Shown in pieces: positions 44,250 to 53,326 of a stretch of DNA of 64,000 bases. The first letter of the stretch is position 1. Each line of letters opens with the position of its first letter. The stretch spans positions 682,001-746,000 of the forward strand of contig CBDCUP010000022.1 of assembly GCA_965222655.1 (NCBI GenBank). Direction: 5' to 3'. The notes beneath the pieces were generated by a model. It was not told the origin of the DNA and ran no database searches. It worked only from the letters and a program-made list of their open reading frames with translations. The position numbers and the translations under genes were made by a program. The DNA is from CAUZIZ01 sp965222655 (GTDB lineage: Bacteria > Acidobacteriota > UBA6911 > RPQK01 > JAJDTT01).

Positions 44250-46379
44250 TCAGTTCCCGTTGGCGGGAATGGGCGACATGGCGACGGTGGCCAGGGCAGC
44301 GTCACTCGTCCTCTGTCTCAGCGCCACCGGGACCACGCTTCCTCCTTCGCAGTGGAGGCTGAAGCAGCCCTGGTAGAAGGACGGCAAGGTCGCAATCAGC
44401 TCGTCCAGGAACTTGGCCACCTGCTTGCCGGCTCCTAGTGTGATGAGTGCCTCCCCAGCCATCGTGCCGCTGGCGTTGTAGGCGGTCAGCGTACAGCTGG
44501 CCGTCCCCAGGCCGGCATTGGCGGCGGCGAGTCCGGTTTTTGCGACGACCGAGACTTCCCCGACACCGGCCCACCAGTCGGCTCCCGTCACCGGGAGCAC
44601 GCCGACTTCGGGCCCACCCAGAATGCTGAAGAAGGCGGTGGCCAGGACGGCGACGTTCGAGGTCACTTTGACAGAGCCGACTGTGAGGCCGGCTCCCTCC
44701 AAGACCACCCTTTTGGTGGCCTTGGCCGGGACTGTCCGGATCTGGGTTTCCTGGTTGACCCCGTCTTGGTTGAAGAAGCGGACCGTCACGCTGGCGGTGG
44801 TGGTTCCCGAGTTCCAAACCAGGATCCTGGTGGTGTTCTGAGCATCGCCCTGAACGGCCTGGGGAAAGTACACCTCGGTCGAGCCCGGGGTCTTGTCCAT
44901 GGCGACCGTAGTAAATGCGGCGTCGCTCAGCCGCTGTCTCAAAGCCACCGAGACGACGTTGCCCCCCACGCAGGTCAAGCTGAAGCATCCCTCATACGGT
45001 GTCGGCAGGCTCGGGATCAGCTCGTCCAGGAACATGGCTGTTTGGTCACCGGGTCCCAGTGCGATGTCCTTCTCCCCCGCCATCACGCCATCGGTGTTAT
45101 ACGCCGTCAGGGTACAGCTGGATGCTCCGGCACCGGGATTGGCTGCTGCCACACCTGTTCTGGCGACATCGTTGACCTCGCCCACTCCGTTCCACTGGGC
45201 GGCTCCCGTGACCGGTAGGACTCCAACCTGGGGGACGCCAGCGAGACGCAGGAAAGCGGTCACCTGAACAGTTCCACTCGAAGTCACCCGCACCCAGCCC
45301 ACAGTCAGGCCTACGACCGGCCCCCCCAGAATCACCTCGACGGTCGCGTCGAATCCCACTGCTCTGGTCTGGGTCTCCAGCAGGGTCCCGGAAGAGTTGA
45401 AGAACTCGACGGTAGCGCTGGTCGACGAGGCACTGGTGTTCCAGATCAGAATCCGGGTCGTGTTCTCCGCGTCTCCGCGAATGGCCTGGGGGAAATACTC
45501 TTCTGTTCCCTGGCTGTCAGGCTGAGGGGCGGCCATGGCGAACTGCTTACCCCCATAGCTGCCTCCGATGGCGGTGGCGGTACCCGTGTTTGGATCTAAT
45601 CCGTATAGGGTGGTGCCTCCGCCGATCAGTACTGTTGAGCCTCCCACGCTGCTCAGGGGCAGATCCGCGACTGCTAGCTGGATCTGTGAGGTGTCTGCCA
45701 GGGTGAGGCTCTCGATGGTGTTGGGAGCCGTTCCCGTGGGCCCCACCAAGGTGGCGTTTGCGGTTGCTGGATCAATCTTCCAGAGTTGGGCATCCAATGC
45801 TCCAAAGGCAGAGGTGACTCCGAGAAGCATGCCCGAAGTCGGATCATAGGTCAGCCCTACGATTCTGACATCGCGGGGCAGGGGATCCCCTATTGGCGTT
45901 CCGACCCCAGTTTGGCGGTTGATGCGAACCAGACGACCCAAGTGGGTCCCGAAATTGAAGCTGGCGCTGTAGAAGAAGCCGTCCGCGGTGCAGTACGCCA
46001 GACTCTCCAGATTGGTACCTCCCACCGGCTGGGCTCCGACCCTCTCACCCACGGCACAGCCGAAGGTCGCGCCCATCTTGTAGAGAAAGATGTTGGGACC
46101 GCTGCCTCCCTCCCATTCCAATCCCTACAGGTCCTGCCCCGCTGCACTCTCCGATGGACAATAGGCGAAGCCACTGGTGAAACTTGTGGAGAAGAGCACG
46201 TTTTGGGGAGTCGAGTTGCAAGTGTTGTACTCAGCTGGAGCAGTCGCCGCCCCGCTTACCGGATCGATCGCGTTGATCAATCCCGCAGGCGATTCGTAGG
46301 ATCTTACCTGTCCGCGAAGGACAGGTAGGCTCGCACCAAGGAGCAAGGCCGAGGCCAAGAGAAGTATTCGGAAGCTCAT
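44250..46379 (-). pseudogene. Secreted beta-module protein with an in-frame TAG
   Basis: Two segments in one frame make a protein of about 709 residues. The first (MSFRILLLASALLLGASLPVLRG signal, to AAGQDL) ends at TAG 46125-46127; the frame continues GLEWEGGSGPNIFLYKMG. A propeller-like region (ADGFFYSASFNFGTHLGRLVRI, GLTYDPTSGMLLGV) is followed by two tandem ~190-residue modules beginning YFPQAIRGDAENTTRILIWN and YFPQAVQGDAQNTTRILVWN, each ending FSL-C-GG-VV-VALRQR. Related modules occur in the proteins at 49361 and 53327. A real nonsense mutation or a base error is possible. Confidence 0.75.
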
Positions 46380-46433
46380 TTCAGATCCCCCCCAGAAAAG
46401 ATACCCAGACTTAGGATTGTCTGAGATTGTGTC

Positions 46434-46925
46434 GTGGGCCGATCTAGAATGCAAACTGAAGTTGGCCGGGAAAGGGGGGCGGCCCCTCTGGCCGGAATGC
46501 AGTGCTCGACGCCCGGTACGGCGATTCCCGACAACAATCCCGTTGCCTTCCCCGACACCCTGACGATCGGGGCTGGCGGCAGTTTGTTGGACCTCAATGT
46601 TTCGGTCGAGGCGACTCACAGCTTCGTCGGCGACCTCGTCTTTACACTGGTGCACCAGGCCACGGGCACCAGCGTGACCTTGATCGACAGACCGGGCTCG
46701 CCCCCGGGCGGTGGCTGCTCCGGTGACGACGTCAATGCAGTCTTGGACGATGAGGCCGCCCTGGCGGTAGAGGCCCAGTGCGTCACGCCCGGCCCCGTCG
46801 CCGTAAGCGGCACCTTTGCCCCCAACAGTGTCCTCGCCGGCTTCGATACCGAGAGCCTGGTGGGCGACTGGGATCTGACAGTCTCGGATCTCGCCGGCGC
46901 GGATACCGGGACATTCACCAAGTGA
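46434..46925 (+). pseudogene. Proprotein-convertase P-domain fragment
   Basis: CSTPGTAIPDNNPVAFPDTL, VSVEATHSFVGDLVFTLVHQATGTSVTLID and LVGDWDLTVSDLAGADTGTF are the strands of a P-domain, often found at the C-terminus of secreted proteases. No signal peptide or catalytic part is present, and the usual last strand (NSWSL) is missing: after GTFTK a TGA occurs where Trp might be expected. It begins among non-coding sequence upstream of the divergent beta-module gene. Probably a remnant of a larger secreted protein. Confidence 0.6.
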
Positions 46926-46937
46926 TTTTCCGGAAAC

Positions 46938-47019
46938 TGTGGCGGTGGCCTCCGTGCCGCCGTTTTTCGAGCCAGAGGCTCGACGGAAAGAACACGGCGG
47001 CACGAAGGCCACCGCCACG
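46938..47019. repeat. Dispersed palindrome copy, variant
   Basis: GTGGCGGTGGCCTCCGTGCC and CGGCACGAAGGCCACCGCCAC form the outer stem; TCGAGCC-AGA-GGCTCGA the inner one. The outer stem carries paired changes relative to other copies (CCAGGCC to CCGTGCC and the complement to GGCACGA), so pairing is largely kept. Confidence 0.8.
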
Positions 47020-47129
47020 TCCCTCGACTGAAGTTTCTTTCCGGTACGATCGGCGCAGCCGGTGGGGGCGCTAAGCTGAAACTTCGAAGTGAAGACCCTT
47101 CGCACTTCGGCAATCGCACTTCGCACTTG

Positions 47130-47395
47130 CCCCAGAGTTTCTTTCTCGAATGGGGCCAGTGCTCTGGGGGCGGGACTGACCTGAAACTTCATTCGGCAGA
47201 GGGAAGGTGTAGGAGACAGCATCTGACAGAGCAGTGACCTGTAGCACGGGCACTCTTGCCCGTGGAGGACACCAACGGGCAGGAGTGCCCGTGCTACAAG
47301 CGTCACTCAGCTCTCGATGTTCGTAGCTAGCACTGACGGAAGTTTCGTTCTCGAATGGGGCCAGTGCTTCCTGGGAGCGGGACTGACCTGAAACT
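47130..47395. repeat. Composite repeat, copy 1 (inverted relative to 58954-59172)
   Basis: The segment reads CGAATGGGGCCAGTGCTCTG, TGACCTGAAACTTCATTCGGC, the hairpin 47241-47297 (arms of 23 bp), then CGTCACTCAGCTCTCGATG and GGAAGTTTCGTTCTCGAATG. Its reverse complement matches 58954-59172 nearly throughout. The CGAATGGGGCCAGTGCT and TGACCTGAAACTT phrases occur at both ends of this copy. Confidence 0.82.
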
Positions 47396-47420
47396 TGATT
47401 TGGTTCCTGCGGGTAGCGGA

Positions 47421-47508
47421 CGTGGGTTCAGTCTCCAGGCCGAACTCTTCCGCTTTCGAGCCATTTGGCTCGAAAGCACGGCGGTCTGGAGACCGCCGCT
47501 ACATGGGT
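47421..47508. repeat. Dispersed palindrome copy
   Basis: CGTGGGTTCAGTCTCCAGGCC and CGGCGGTCTGGAGACCGCCG with the inner stem CTTTCGAGCC-ATTT-GGCTCGAAAG. It lies 22 bp from the left end of the IS. Confidence 0.8.
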
Positions 47509-47530
47509 GGGGCTAGCTTAGCTTAGCTAG

Positions 47531-49207
47531 TGCCCGTCCGAAAATCTCTAACTGATTGATAAGGAAGGGGAAAGAGGGCTTTTTCAGACTCCTAAATTGT
47601 CAGGGTCGTTTGCTAGGCTATTTGGTACAATCGATTAAGCTGAAACGACTTACGACGATTTCAGGAGTTCGAAGATGCGTCAAAAGCGTGAAAAACACCG
47701 CCCCCTTTCCCCGCCATGGCCCGATCACCAACTGGCCCATGAATTGAAGGTGATCTCGCGCATCCTGGACGACAATCCCCAGACGCTGGAGCTGATAGTA
47801 CAAGATCTCTCTGACAGGGTCGATTCCAGTGTCGGCGCCCCCGGTTTGACGGCCGAGCAGGTGCTGCGTTGTGCCGTCATCAAACAGCTGCATCAGTTCA
47901 GCTATCGCAAGCTGGAGTTTCATCTGGTGGATTCGCAAAGCTGTCAGAGGTTCTGTCGCTTGCCCTATGGGGCGTCGATCAGCAAAGCCACCCTGGCGGA
48001 GAACCTGGGGAAGATTGAGCCGGGGACATGGAAGGCGATCAACGACCACTTGGTGCGCTGGGCGCAGGCTCGGGGTCTGGAAAAAGGCCAACGGATTCGG
48101 GTCGATGCCACGGCGGTCCAGACCAACGTCCACTATCCGCTCGACAGTGAGCTGTTGTACGACGGCATTCGAGTCGTCACCCGGTGGCTGGGGCGGCTGC
48201 GGGACTGGGAAGGGATCGGCTTCGTCGATCACACGCGACGGGCCAAGCGGCGCGTCCTGAACATCCGCAACCGCCGCGGCAAGAAGCGCCTGGAGAGTTA
48301 CCGCGATCTGATCAAGGTGGCGTCCAAGACGGCCCACTATGCCGAGCAGGCGCTGGCCGCGTCGGCGCAGTGGAGCGATCCCCTCAGTCTGGCCGGGGCG
48401 GCGCAACTGGCCCACTATCTGGAGCTGTTGCACCAAGTCATCGAGCAGACTCAACGACGGGTCCTTTCGGGCGAGGCCGTCGCGGCCCAGGAGAAGATCT
48501 GTTCCCTCTTCGAAGAGCACACCGATATTATCAAGAAGAGCCCTCGGGAAACGGTTTTCGGCCACAAAGTGTTTGTCAGCACGGGGGCCTCGTCGCTGAT
48601 CCTGGATTGTGTGGTGGAACGCGGGAATCCAGCCGATAGCAACTATGTGCAACCCTTCTTAGAGCGTCATCGACAGCTGTACGGGAAGGTCCCGCGCCAG
48701 AGCGCCTGGGATGGCGGTTTTGCCTCGGCGGCCAACCTGAGCTGGGCCAAAGAGCAGGGGGTACAGGACGTGGCCTTTTCCAAAAAGTGTGGGTTGACGG
48801 TCGAGAGCATGGTGCGTTCCAGTTGGGTCTACAAACAGCTCAAACGCTTCCGGGCCGGGATCGAGGGGTGCATTGGGACCCTCAAGCACACCTTTGGTCT
48901 CCACCGCTGTACCTGGAAAGGCTGGCCTCACTTTCAAAGCTACGTCCATGCCAGCGTCCTGACCTATAACCTGGTCGTCCTGGCCCGACTCCTGTTGTAG
49001 TCTTTTGTGGCTGACCGTACTGCCTTGTGGCTCCGACTCAGGGAGAGGTCTGCGCCGAACCGGTGTTTTTTGGCCCGTGCGCCCTCGCTCGCTCGTCCTC
49101 GCTCTGGATCGAGCTGGGTCGAGTCGGTCTGTCAGCAGTCTCAGGTATAAAAAGTGGTTCCGATTCAACAGATTACAGTTCTGGGAACCCCGGTTTCCGG
49201 ACGGGCA
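47531..49207 (+). mobile_element. Complete DDE-type insertion sequence, ~1.68 kb
   Basis: Left end TGCCCGTCCGAAAAT and right end (reverse complement) TGCCCGTCCGGAAAC form short terminal inverted repeats. Both sides abut CTAG (47527-47530 and 49208-49211), consistent with a 4-bp duplication. It carries one intact transposase gene. It looks recent: gene, ends and duplication are all in order. Confidence 0.85.
47675..49000 (+). CDS. DDE transposase (IS5/ISNCY-like)
   Basis: A 441-residue transposase. An N-terminal helical domain (LTAEQVLRCAVIKQLHQFSYRKLEFHLVDS) binds DNA; catalytic residues appear as Asp in GQRIRVDATAVQTNVHYP, Asp in RQSAWDGGFASAAN and Glu in RFRAGIEGCIGTLKHTFGL. It cuts and joins the terminal repeats of the IS. 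The ATG at 47675 has no strong ribosome-binding site, usual for transposases. Family naming is tentative; the 4-bp CTAG duplication agrees with an IS5-like group. The opposite-strand long frame here is a shadow. Confidence 0.88.
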   Translation: MRQKREKHRPLSPPWPDHQLAHELKVISRILDDNPQTLELIVQDLSDRVDSSVGAPGLTAEQVLRCAVIKQLHQFSYRKLEFHLVDSQSCQRFCRLPYGASISKATLAENLGKIEPGTWKAINDHLVRWAQARGLEKGQRIRVDATAVQTNVHYPLDSELLYDGIRVVTRWLGRLRDWEGIGFVDHTRRAKRRVLNIRNRRGKKRLESYRDLIKVASKTAHYAEQALAASAQWSDPLSLAGAAQLAHYLELLHQVIEQTQRRVLSGEAVAAQEKICSLFEEHTDIIKKSPRETVFGHKVFVSTGASSLILDCVVERGNPADSNYVQPFLERHRQLYGKVPRQSAWDGGFASAANLSWAKEQGVQDVAFSKKCGLTVESMVRSSWVYKQLKRFRAGIEGCIGTLKHTFGLHRCTWKGWPHFQSYVHASVLTYNLVVLARLLL

Positions 49208-49360
49208 CTAGCTAGTCCCCTTGTAGCTAGTCCCCTTGATCCAAGCGGTTGATTCGGCACTAGGCCGGTGATAGATTCGGCTCATTCGATCACTAAGAAG
49301 CATGCAGCCACACCGGATGTGAAGATGAGACCTGGTTTATCGGGGTGACAGGAGGAGAGT

Positions 49361-52300
49361 ATGTTTCGTCGCCGTTCTGATCGATCTCACGCGAACTCCT
49401 GTTTGGAATCAGCCGAGATGCTTAGATCCGTATTCGCCGGCGCCCTGATCATCTTCGGCTTGTTTCAGGGCCAGGCTACGGCCGGAGCGCCAACGATCAT
49501 CTACAACAATGGCACTTCCCAGAACGAGTGGTTACCCATTCCTGGTAATCTTCCACCCCCACAAGAAATATTGGACTGGGCTACGTCTGGCGGCGGTGTT
49601 GTCACTTCCTTTCAATTCGGCTACTTCACCAATGCCCCACAGCCCATCGACATCAACATACGCTTCTACTCAGGAACCGACGGGAACTCAAACGGCACTC
49701 TGGTAGGTGAATACAGCTTTACGAATCTGCCGGGTTTCGATCCCACGAAGCTTGGGCATTTCGTTGATCACGATATTTCAGGTCAACCATTCACCTTGCC
49801 GTCGGGGGCTTTTGGTTACAGCTACGAGATCATGGATGCAGGGACCGGGCCCATGCTTTCAACGGGTGACGTCGCAACGCCTGAAGTCCGCGTTGTGTCC
49901 GAGAATCGTAATTTCACTATCCTCGGTCCGCTCAACCAACCGCACATGGTCTTGCGAGGCAGCCCGCCGCCGCCACTACCTATTGATTACACGGTGCTCT
50001 CCAACTCCTTGGTACAGGTGCACTCCAACCTCACGTTCTCGACGCTGATTCCCGCTTTGGACCCGCCGCCGGCGGAGCCCTACCTCAATACGGAATTCTT
50101 TATTGGCATCGAGACCAACGATCCCATTTGTTTCAGGGTGCCTCCTCAGTTCCTCGCGGTACCTATTGATGAGAGTACCGATCCGACCGAGCAAGCGCGG
50201 CTGAGCAATAAGTTTGGGCCCGAACGTATCGGCCTCTGCACCGCCGGTAGATGGAAGTGCGCCAAGATCGAACTTGGCGATGGATTTACTTTTGAGGCCG
50301 AGATTTTGATGGACGGCTTCGAATCCGGAGACATCAGCTCCTGGTCCACTGGCGCTGCTGCAGATAACAGCAGCAGGACGGACAAGGAAGGCGCCGTCGG
50401 AATCCTTACCACCGACAAGAAGCTACCCGTCCTGACCGAAGAGGACTTGAAGAAGGCCATCGAGCTGTTCAATGACGATACTGTCTTCGATGAGAAGACC
50501 ATCGGTTTGGTTAGCGAGCGCTTTGGAATTCTGGAACCGCTGCCGCCGGCCACAGGCTCCTACTTCTTCGATTCGTTCGAAAGTTTCAGGTCGATAGGAG
50601 CGCCGGTGGGACCGACCCTGGACGGAACCGGTTGCCCTGCACCCTGCAGCGGCCTGGTCCTGGAAGGCGGTGGGGGCGGTATCAACGGCATCCGAGTCGA
50701 GGGCTTCCCCACTTACGGGGCGGAGATCCGATCCGACGGTAACTCGATCACGAAAACGGAGATGGTCTCAAATGGAGCGGGCGGATTGCTGATCAGCGGC
50801 AGCAACAACGTGGTCGGCGGCACCACCAAGGACGGCAACCTGTTCGCCGACAACGGCGGGTCCGGGATCGTCGTCGAATCCGGCACCGGCAACTCAGTGC
50901 TTTCGGCCAAGGGGACAAAAGGGGTGAGCCGGTACAACCGCTTCTCCAACAACGGCGCTCTAGGCATTGACCTTGGTGGGGACGGCGTAACGTCCAACGA
51001 TTCCGGAGACGGAGATTCGGGGGCCAACAACCTCCAGAACTTTCCAGAGTTGACGAACGTCACCACGGGAGCTCAGACCAGGATTAGCGGCAGCCTCAAC
51101 AGCACGCCTAACGGTTCCTTCACGCTTCAGTTCTTCGCAAGTGAAGTCTGCGATGGCTCCGGGAGCGGTGAAGGAGCTGTCTTCCTGGATTCGATTCTCA
51201 TGGCAACGGACGGCAGCGGCCAGGCGAACTTTTCGCTCACCAGTGATTCCTCTACCAACATCGGCCAGGTCATCACTGCTACCGCTACCGATGAGAATGG
51301 CAATACCTCCGAGTTTTCGAGCTGCTTCGCGATCACCGCTTCCTTCAACCCTGCCTGGCTTTTTGGCGCCGGCGATCTATCCAGAACTGAAGGCACTACT
51401 TTCGACGGAGTTGCCTTGACCAATTTCTCCGAGAGTGCCGCGGCCGACCTCAACCTGGAGGCCATTACGGCTAGCTCCTCGGAAGGACTGCTGAGTCGAT
51501 CGGCTACTCAGGGAAACGGTGGTCAATTGACATCCCTGACTCTCTTGGCCGGTGAACAGCGGGCGCGTCTGCGTAGCGAGTTTTTTGAAGCAGACCCAAC
51601 GTTGCCTGCTTGGGTCGAGGTGACGGGCGATACCTCGCAGATTGGGGCTTTCTCTCAGTTCGGCAGTCTTGACGGTTCTCAGCTGGATGGGGGCGTGGCC
51701 ATAACCGAAGTGGTCAACCAATTCAACTTCACCCGGGTTTTCGAAGGGCCGAATGCTTTTCCGGGAGGCCAAGCAGCTTCGACCAGGTTGAGCGTTCTCA
51801 ACCCGAATGAAGGGCCGGTGACCTTGACCCTGAGGCATCATTCTGCCGATCAGAATTCGGAAGGACCACAGGGGCTGTTCCCGCTGCAAGTCACCCGCAC
51901 CATTCAGGGCCGAAGCCTTATCGATGAGACGGTCTCCCAGCTCTTCGGGATCGAGCTTGCTGGTGGCCGTATCGAGGGAGAAGTCATCGAAGGGGAAGGG
52001 GTGGTGGCTTTTGAAGTGATTCAGCTGACCGATCGAGATACGGTGCTGGGCCTGAACACCGCCCGGGGGAATCCCAACACCTTCGCTTACTCGGCTCAGT
52101 TGGCCAGCCAGCCGGGTCTTTCCACCAACGTGAACTTGATCAACACCGCCGGCGAGACCAGGAATCTGATCCTGACCGCGGTCAGGGAGGACGGCACCAC
52201 TGAGGGCTCTCCCGTTCCCGTCGTTCTGGGGGCGGGTGAGCAGTTCAGTCAACGGGCGGATGTCCTCTTCGGGCAAATGGCAGAGGGCCTATCCACGGCT

Positions 52301-52801
52301 GGCGTCGAGCTCAATTTTGTGGGGTCCCTGATCGTCGAAGCCGACGGTGATGGAGTGGTTGGAGACGTGATTTTCGGGGATGACGTCGACTTTCAATATG
52401 CGGCTTCGCTACCCCTCCAGACTCAGGTGTTCACCGAAGCCCTGTTCAATCAGGTGGCTAACTTGCCCGGATTCTTTACCGGCCTTGCCTTTTTCTATCC
52501 CGGTGCAGCAGTCCCAGCCTTGTCGCAGACGTCGCCGCAAGGAGGGGTTCCCAGCGCCGAGATTACAGTCCGGGTGTTCCGAGCTAACGGTGAGTTGGCA
52601 GGGGTCTCCGTCCAGATCCTGGCGGCGGGGGAGCGACGCTCCAAGTTGCTTCCTGAATTGGTCCCGGAGTCGGCAGGCCAGGCCGGAGGCTATGTCCTGA
52701 TCTCATCGACCGAGGGAATCATTGGCCAGATGCTCTATGGCGCGCTGGAAGGCGGAGCCATCAAGCTCTTCTCGGCAGTCGTGCCCACCGTGATTCAATG
52801 A
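49361..52801 (+). CDS. Large secreted beta-helix/beta-module protein
   Basis: A 1146-residue protein with a signal peptide (MLRSVFAGALIIFGLFQGQATAG after a 19-residue basic lead). Residues about 400-560 have the asparagine- and glycine-rich pattern of a parallel beta-helix (SDGNSITKTEMVSNGAGGLLISGSNNVVGG, RYNRFSNNGALGIDLGGDGV). An Ig-like part follows (FTLQFFASEVCDGSGSGEG through ATDENGNTSEFSS). The C-terminal ~450 residues consist of beta modules such as TRLSVLNPNEGPVTLTLRHH and NVNLINTAGETRNLILTAVREDG, like those of the 44250 and 53327 proteins. A strong AGGAGGAGAGT precedes the ATG. Function unknown; surface or matrix protein likely. Confidence 0.8.
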   Translation: MFRRRSDRSHANSCLESAEMLRSVFAGALIIFGLFQGQATAGAPTIIYNNGTSQNEWLPIPGNLPPPQEILDWATSGGGVVTSFQFGYFTNAPQPIDINIRFYSGTDGNSNGTLVGEYSFTNLPGFDPTKLGHFVDHDISGQPFTLPSGAFGYSYEIMDAGTGPMLSTGDVATPEVRVVSENRNFTILGPLNQPHMVLRGSPPPPLPIDYTVLSNSLVQVHSNLTFSTLIPALDPPPAEPYLNTEFFIGIETNDPICFRVPPQFLAVPIDESTDPTEQARLSNKFGPERIGLCTAGRWKCAKIELGDGFTFEAEILMDGFESGDISSWSTGAAADNSSRTDKEGAVGILTTDKKLPVLTEEDLKKAIELFNDDTVFDEKTIGLVSERFGILEPLPPATGSYFFDSFESFRSIGAPVGPTLDGTGCPAPCSGLVLEGGGGGINGIRVEGFPTYGAEIRSDGNSITKTEMVSNGAGGLLISGSNNVVGGTTKDGNLFADNGGSGIVVESGTGNSVLSAKGTKGVSRYNRFSNNGALGIDLGGDGVTSNDSGDGDSGANNLQNFPELTNVTTGAQTRISGSLNSTPNGSFTLQFFASEVCDGSGSGEGAVFLDSILMATDGSGQANFSLTSDSSTNIGQVITATATDENGNTSEFSSCFAITASFNPAWLFGAGDLSRTEGTTFDGVALTNFSESAAADLNLEAITASSSEGLLSRSATQGNGGQLTSLTLLAGEQRARLRSEFFEADPTLPAWVEVTGDTSQIGAFSQFGSLDGSQLDGGVAITEVVNQFNFTRVFEGPNAFPGGQAASTRLSVLNPNEGPVTLTLRHHSADQNSEGPQGLFPLQVTRTIQGRSLIDETVSQLFGIELAGGRIEGEVIEGEGVVAFEVIQLTDRDTVLGLNTARGNPNTFAYSAQLASQPGLSTNVNLINTAGETRNLILTAVREDGTTEGSPVPVVLGAGEQFSQRADVLFGQMAEGLSTAGVELNFVGSLIVEADGDGVVGDVIFGDDVDFQYAASLPLQTQVFTEALFNQVANLPGFFTGLAFFYPGAAVPALSQTSPQGGVPSAEITVRVFRANGELAGVSVQILAAGERRSKLLPELVPESAGQAGGYVLISSTEGIIGQMLYGALEGGAIKLFSAVVPTVIQ

Positions 52802-53326
52802 CACCGGAGAGCATAGAGGCCGAGCCGAAAGCGGTTTCATAAAACTTCTGAGGCAATGAACCTTTCCTCCAGGGTTTGCGTCCAGTTGCCTGTATCCCGG
52901 GCACAGAGTTGCGTCGTCAATTTTGAAGCTAGCGAGGAGGGAAGGATACCGCCCGCAGTCGAGGAGCATCACACAAGGTCCTGGTTTCTGGTGATTCACG
53001 ATTTTCTGTCGGAATTATCCAGCTAAGGCCCAACGGCCTTCACCGTAGGATCGCTCCCTTTCAGCGCAGATTCCCACAGAGGCAGGCGTACCGTTTTCCG
53101 CTGGCCGGGTGATCACCGTTGCGAGCCGAATTCCCAGAATGATCCAGACGCTACCGGATGGCAACTAGGCTGAAACTTGACATGGCTTCGGTCTCCAGGC
53201 CGAAGATTTCCTTAAGCCACGACCCACGGCGGCCTGGAGATCGCCGCCACTCCCTGGAACCAAAGCTTCAATGGGGCCAGTGCGACTGCAGGCAGGAACG
53301 ACCTGAAAGAGAAAGGGAAGATTGAA
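52802..53326. other. Gene-free interval with a dispersed palindrome
   Basis: I find no credible gene. The dispersed palindrome occupies 53183-53251 (TCGGTCTCCAGGCCGAAG with CGGCGGCCTGGAGATCGCCG), with a degenerate inner stem. TGAAACTTGACATGG before it and CAATGGGGCCAGTGCG (53271-53286) after it are fragments of the composite repeat at 47130-47395. Confidence 0.65.

Larger units (their letters stand above)
46926..47530. other. Repeat-rich, gene-free interval left of the IS
   Basis: It contains two copies of the large dispersed palindrome (46938-47019 and 47421-47508) and a composite element (about 47130-47395) with a GTAGCACGGGCACTCTTG hairpin at 47241-47297. I see no coding potential. A GCTTA/GCTAG run at 47512-47530 leads to the IS. 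Confidence 0.7.

Noticed and set aside
47618..48652. 344-residue frame on the - strand across the IS
   Set aside because: Antisense shadow of the intact DDE transposase, which has all three catalytic residues.
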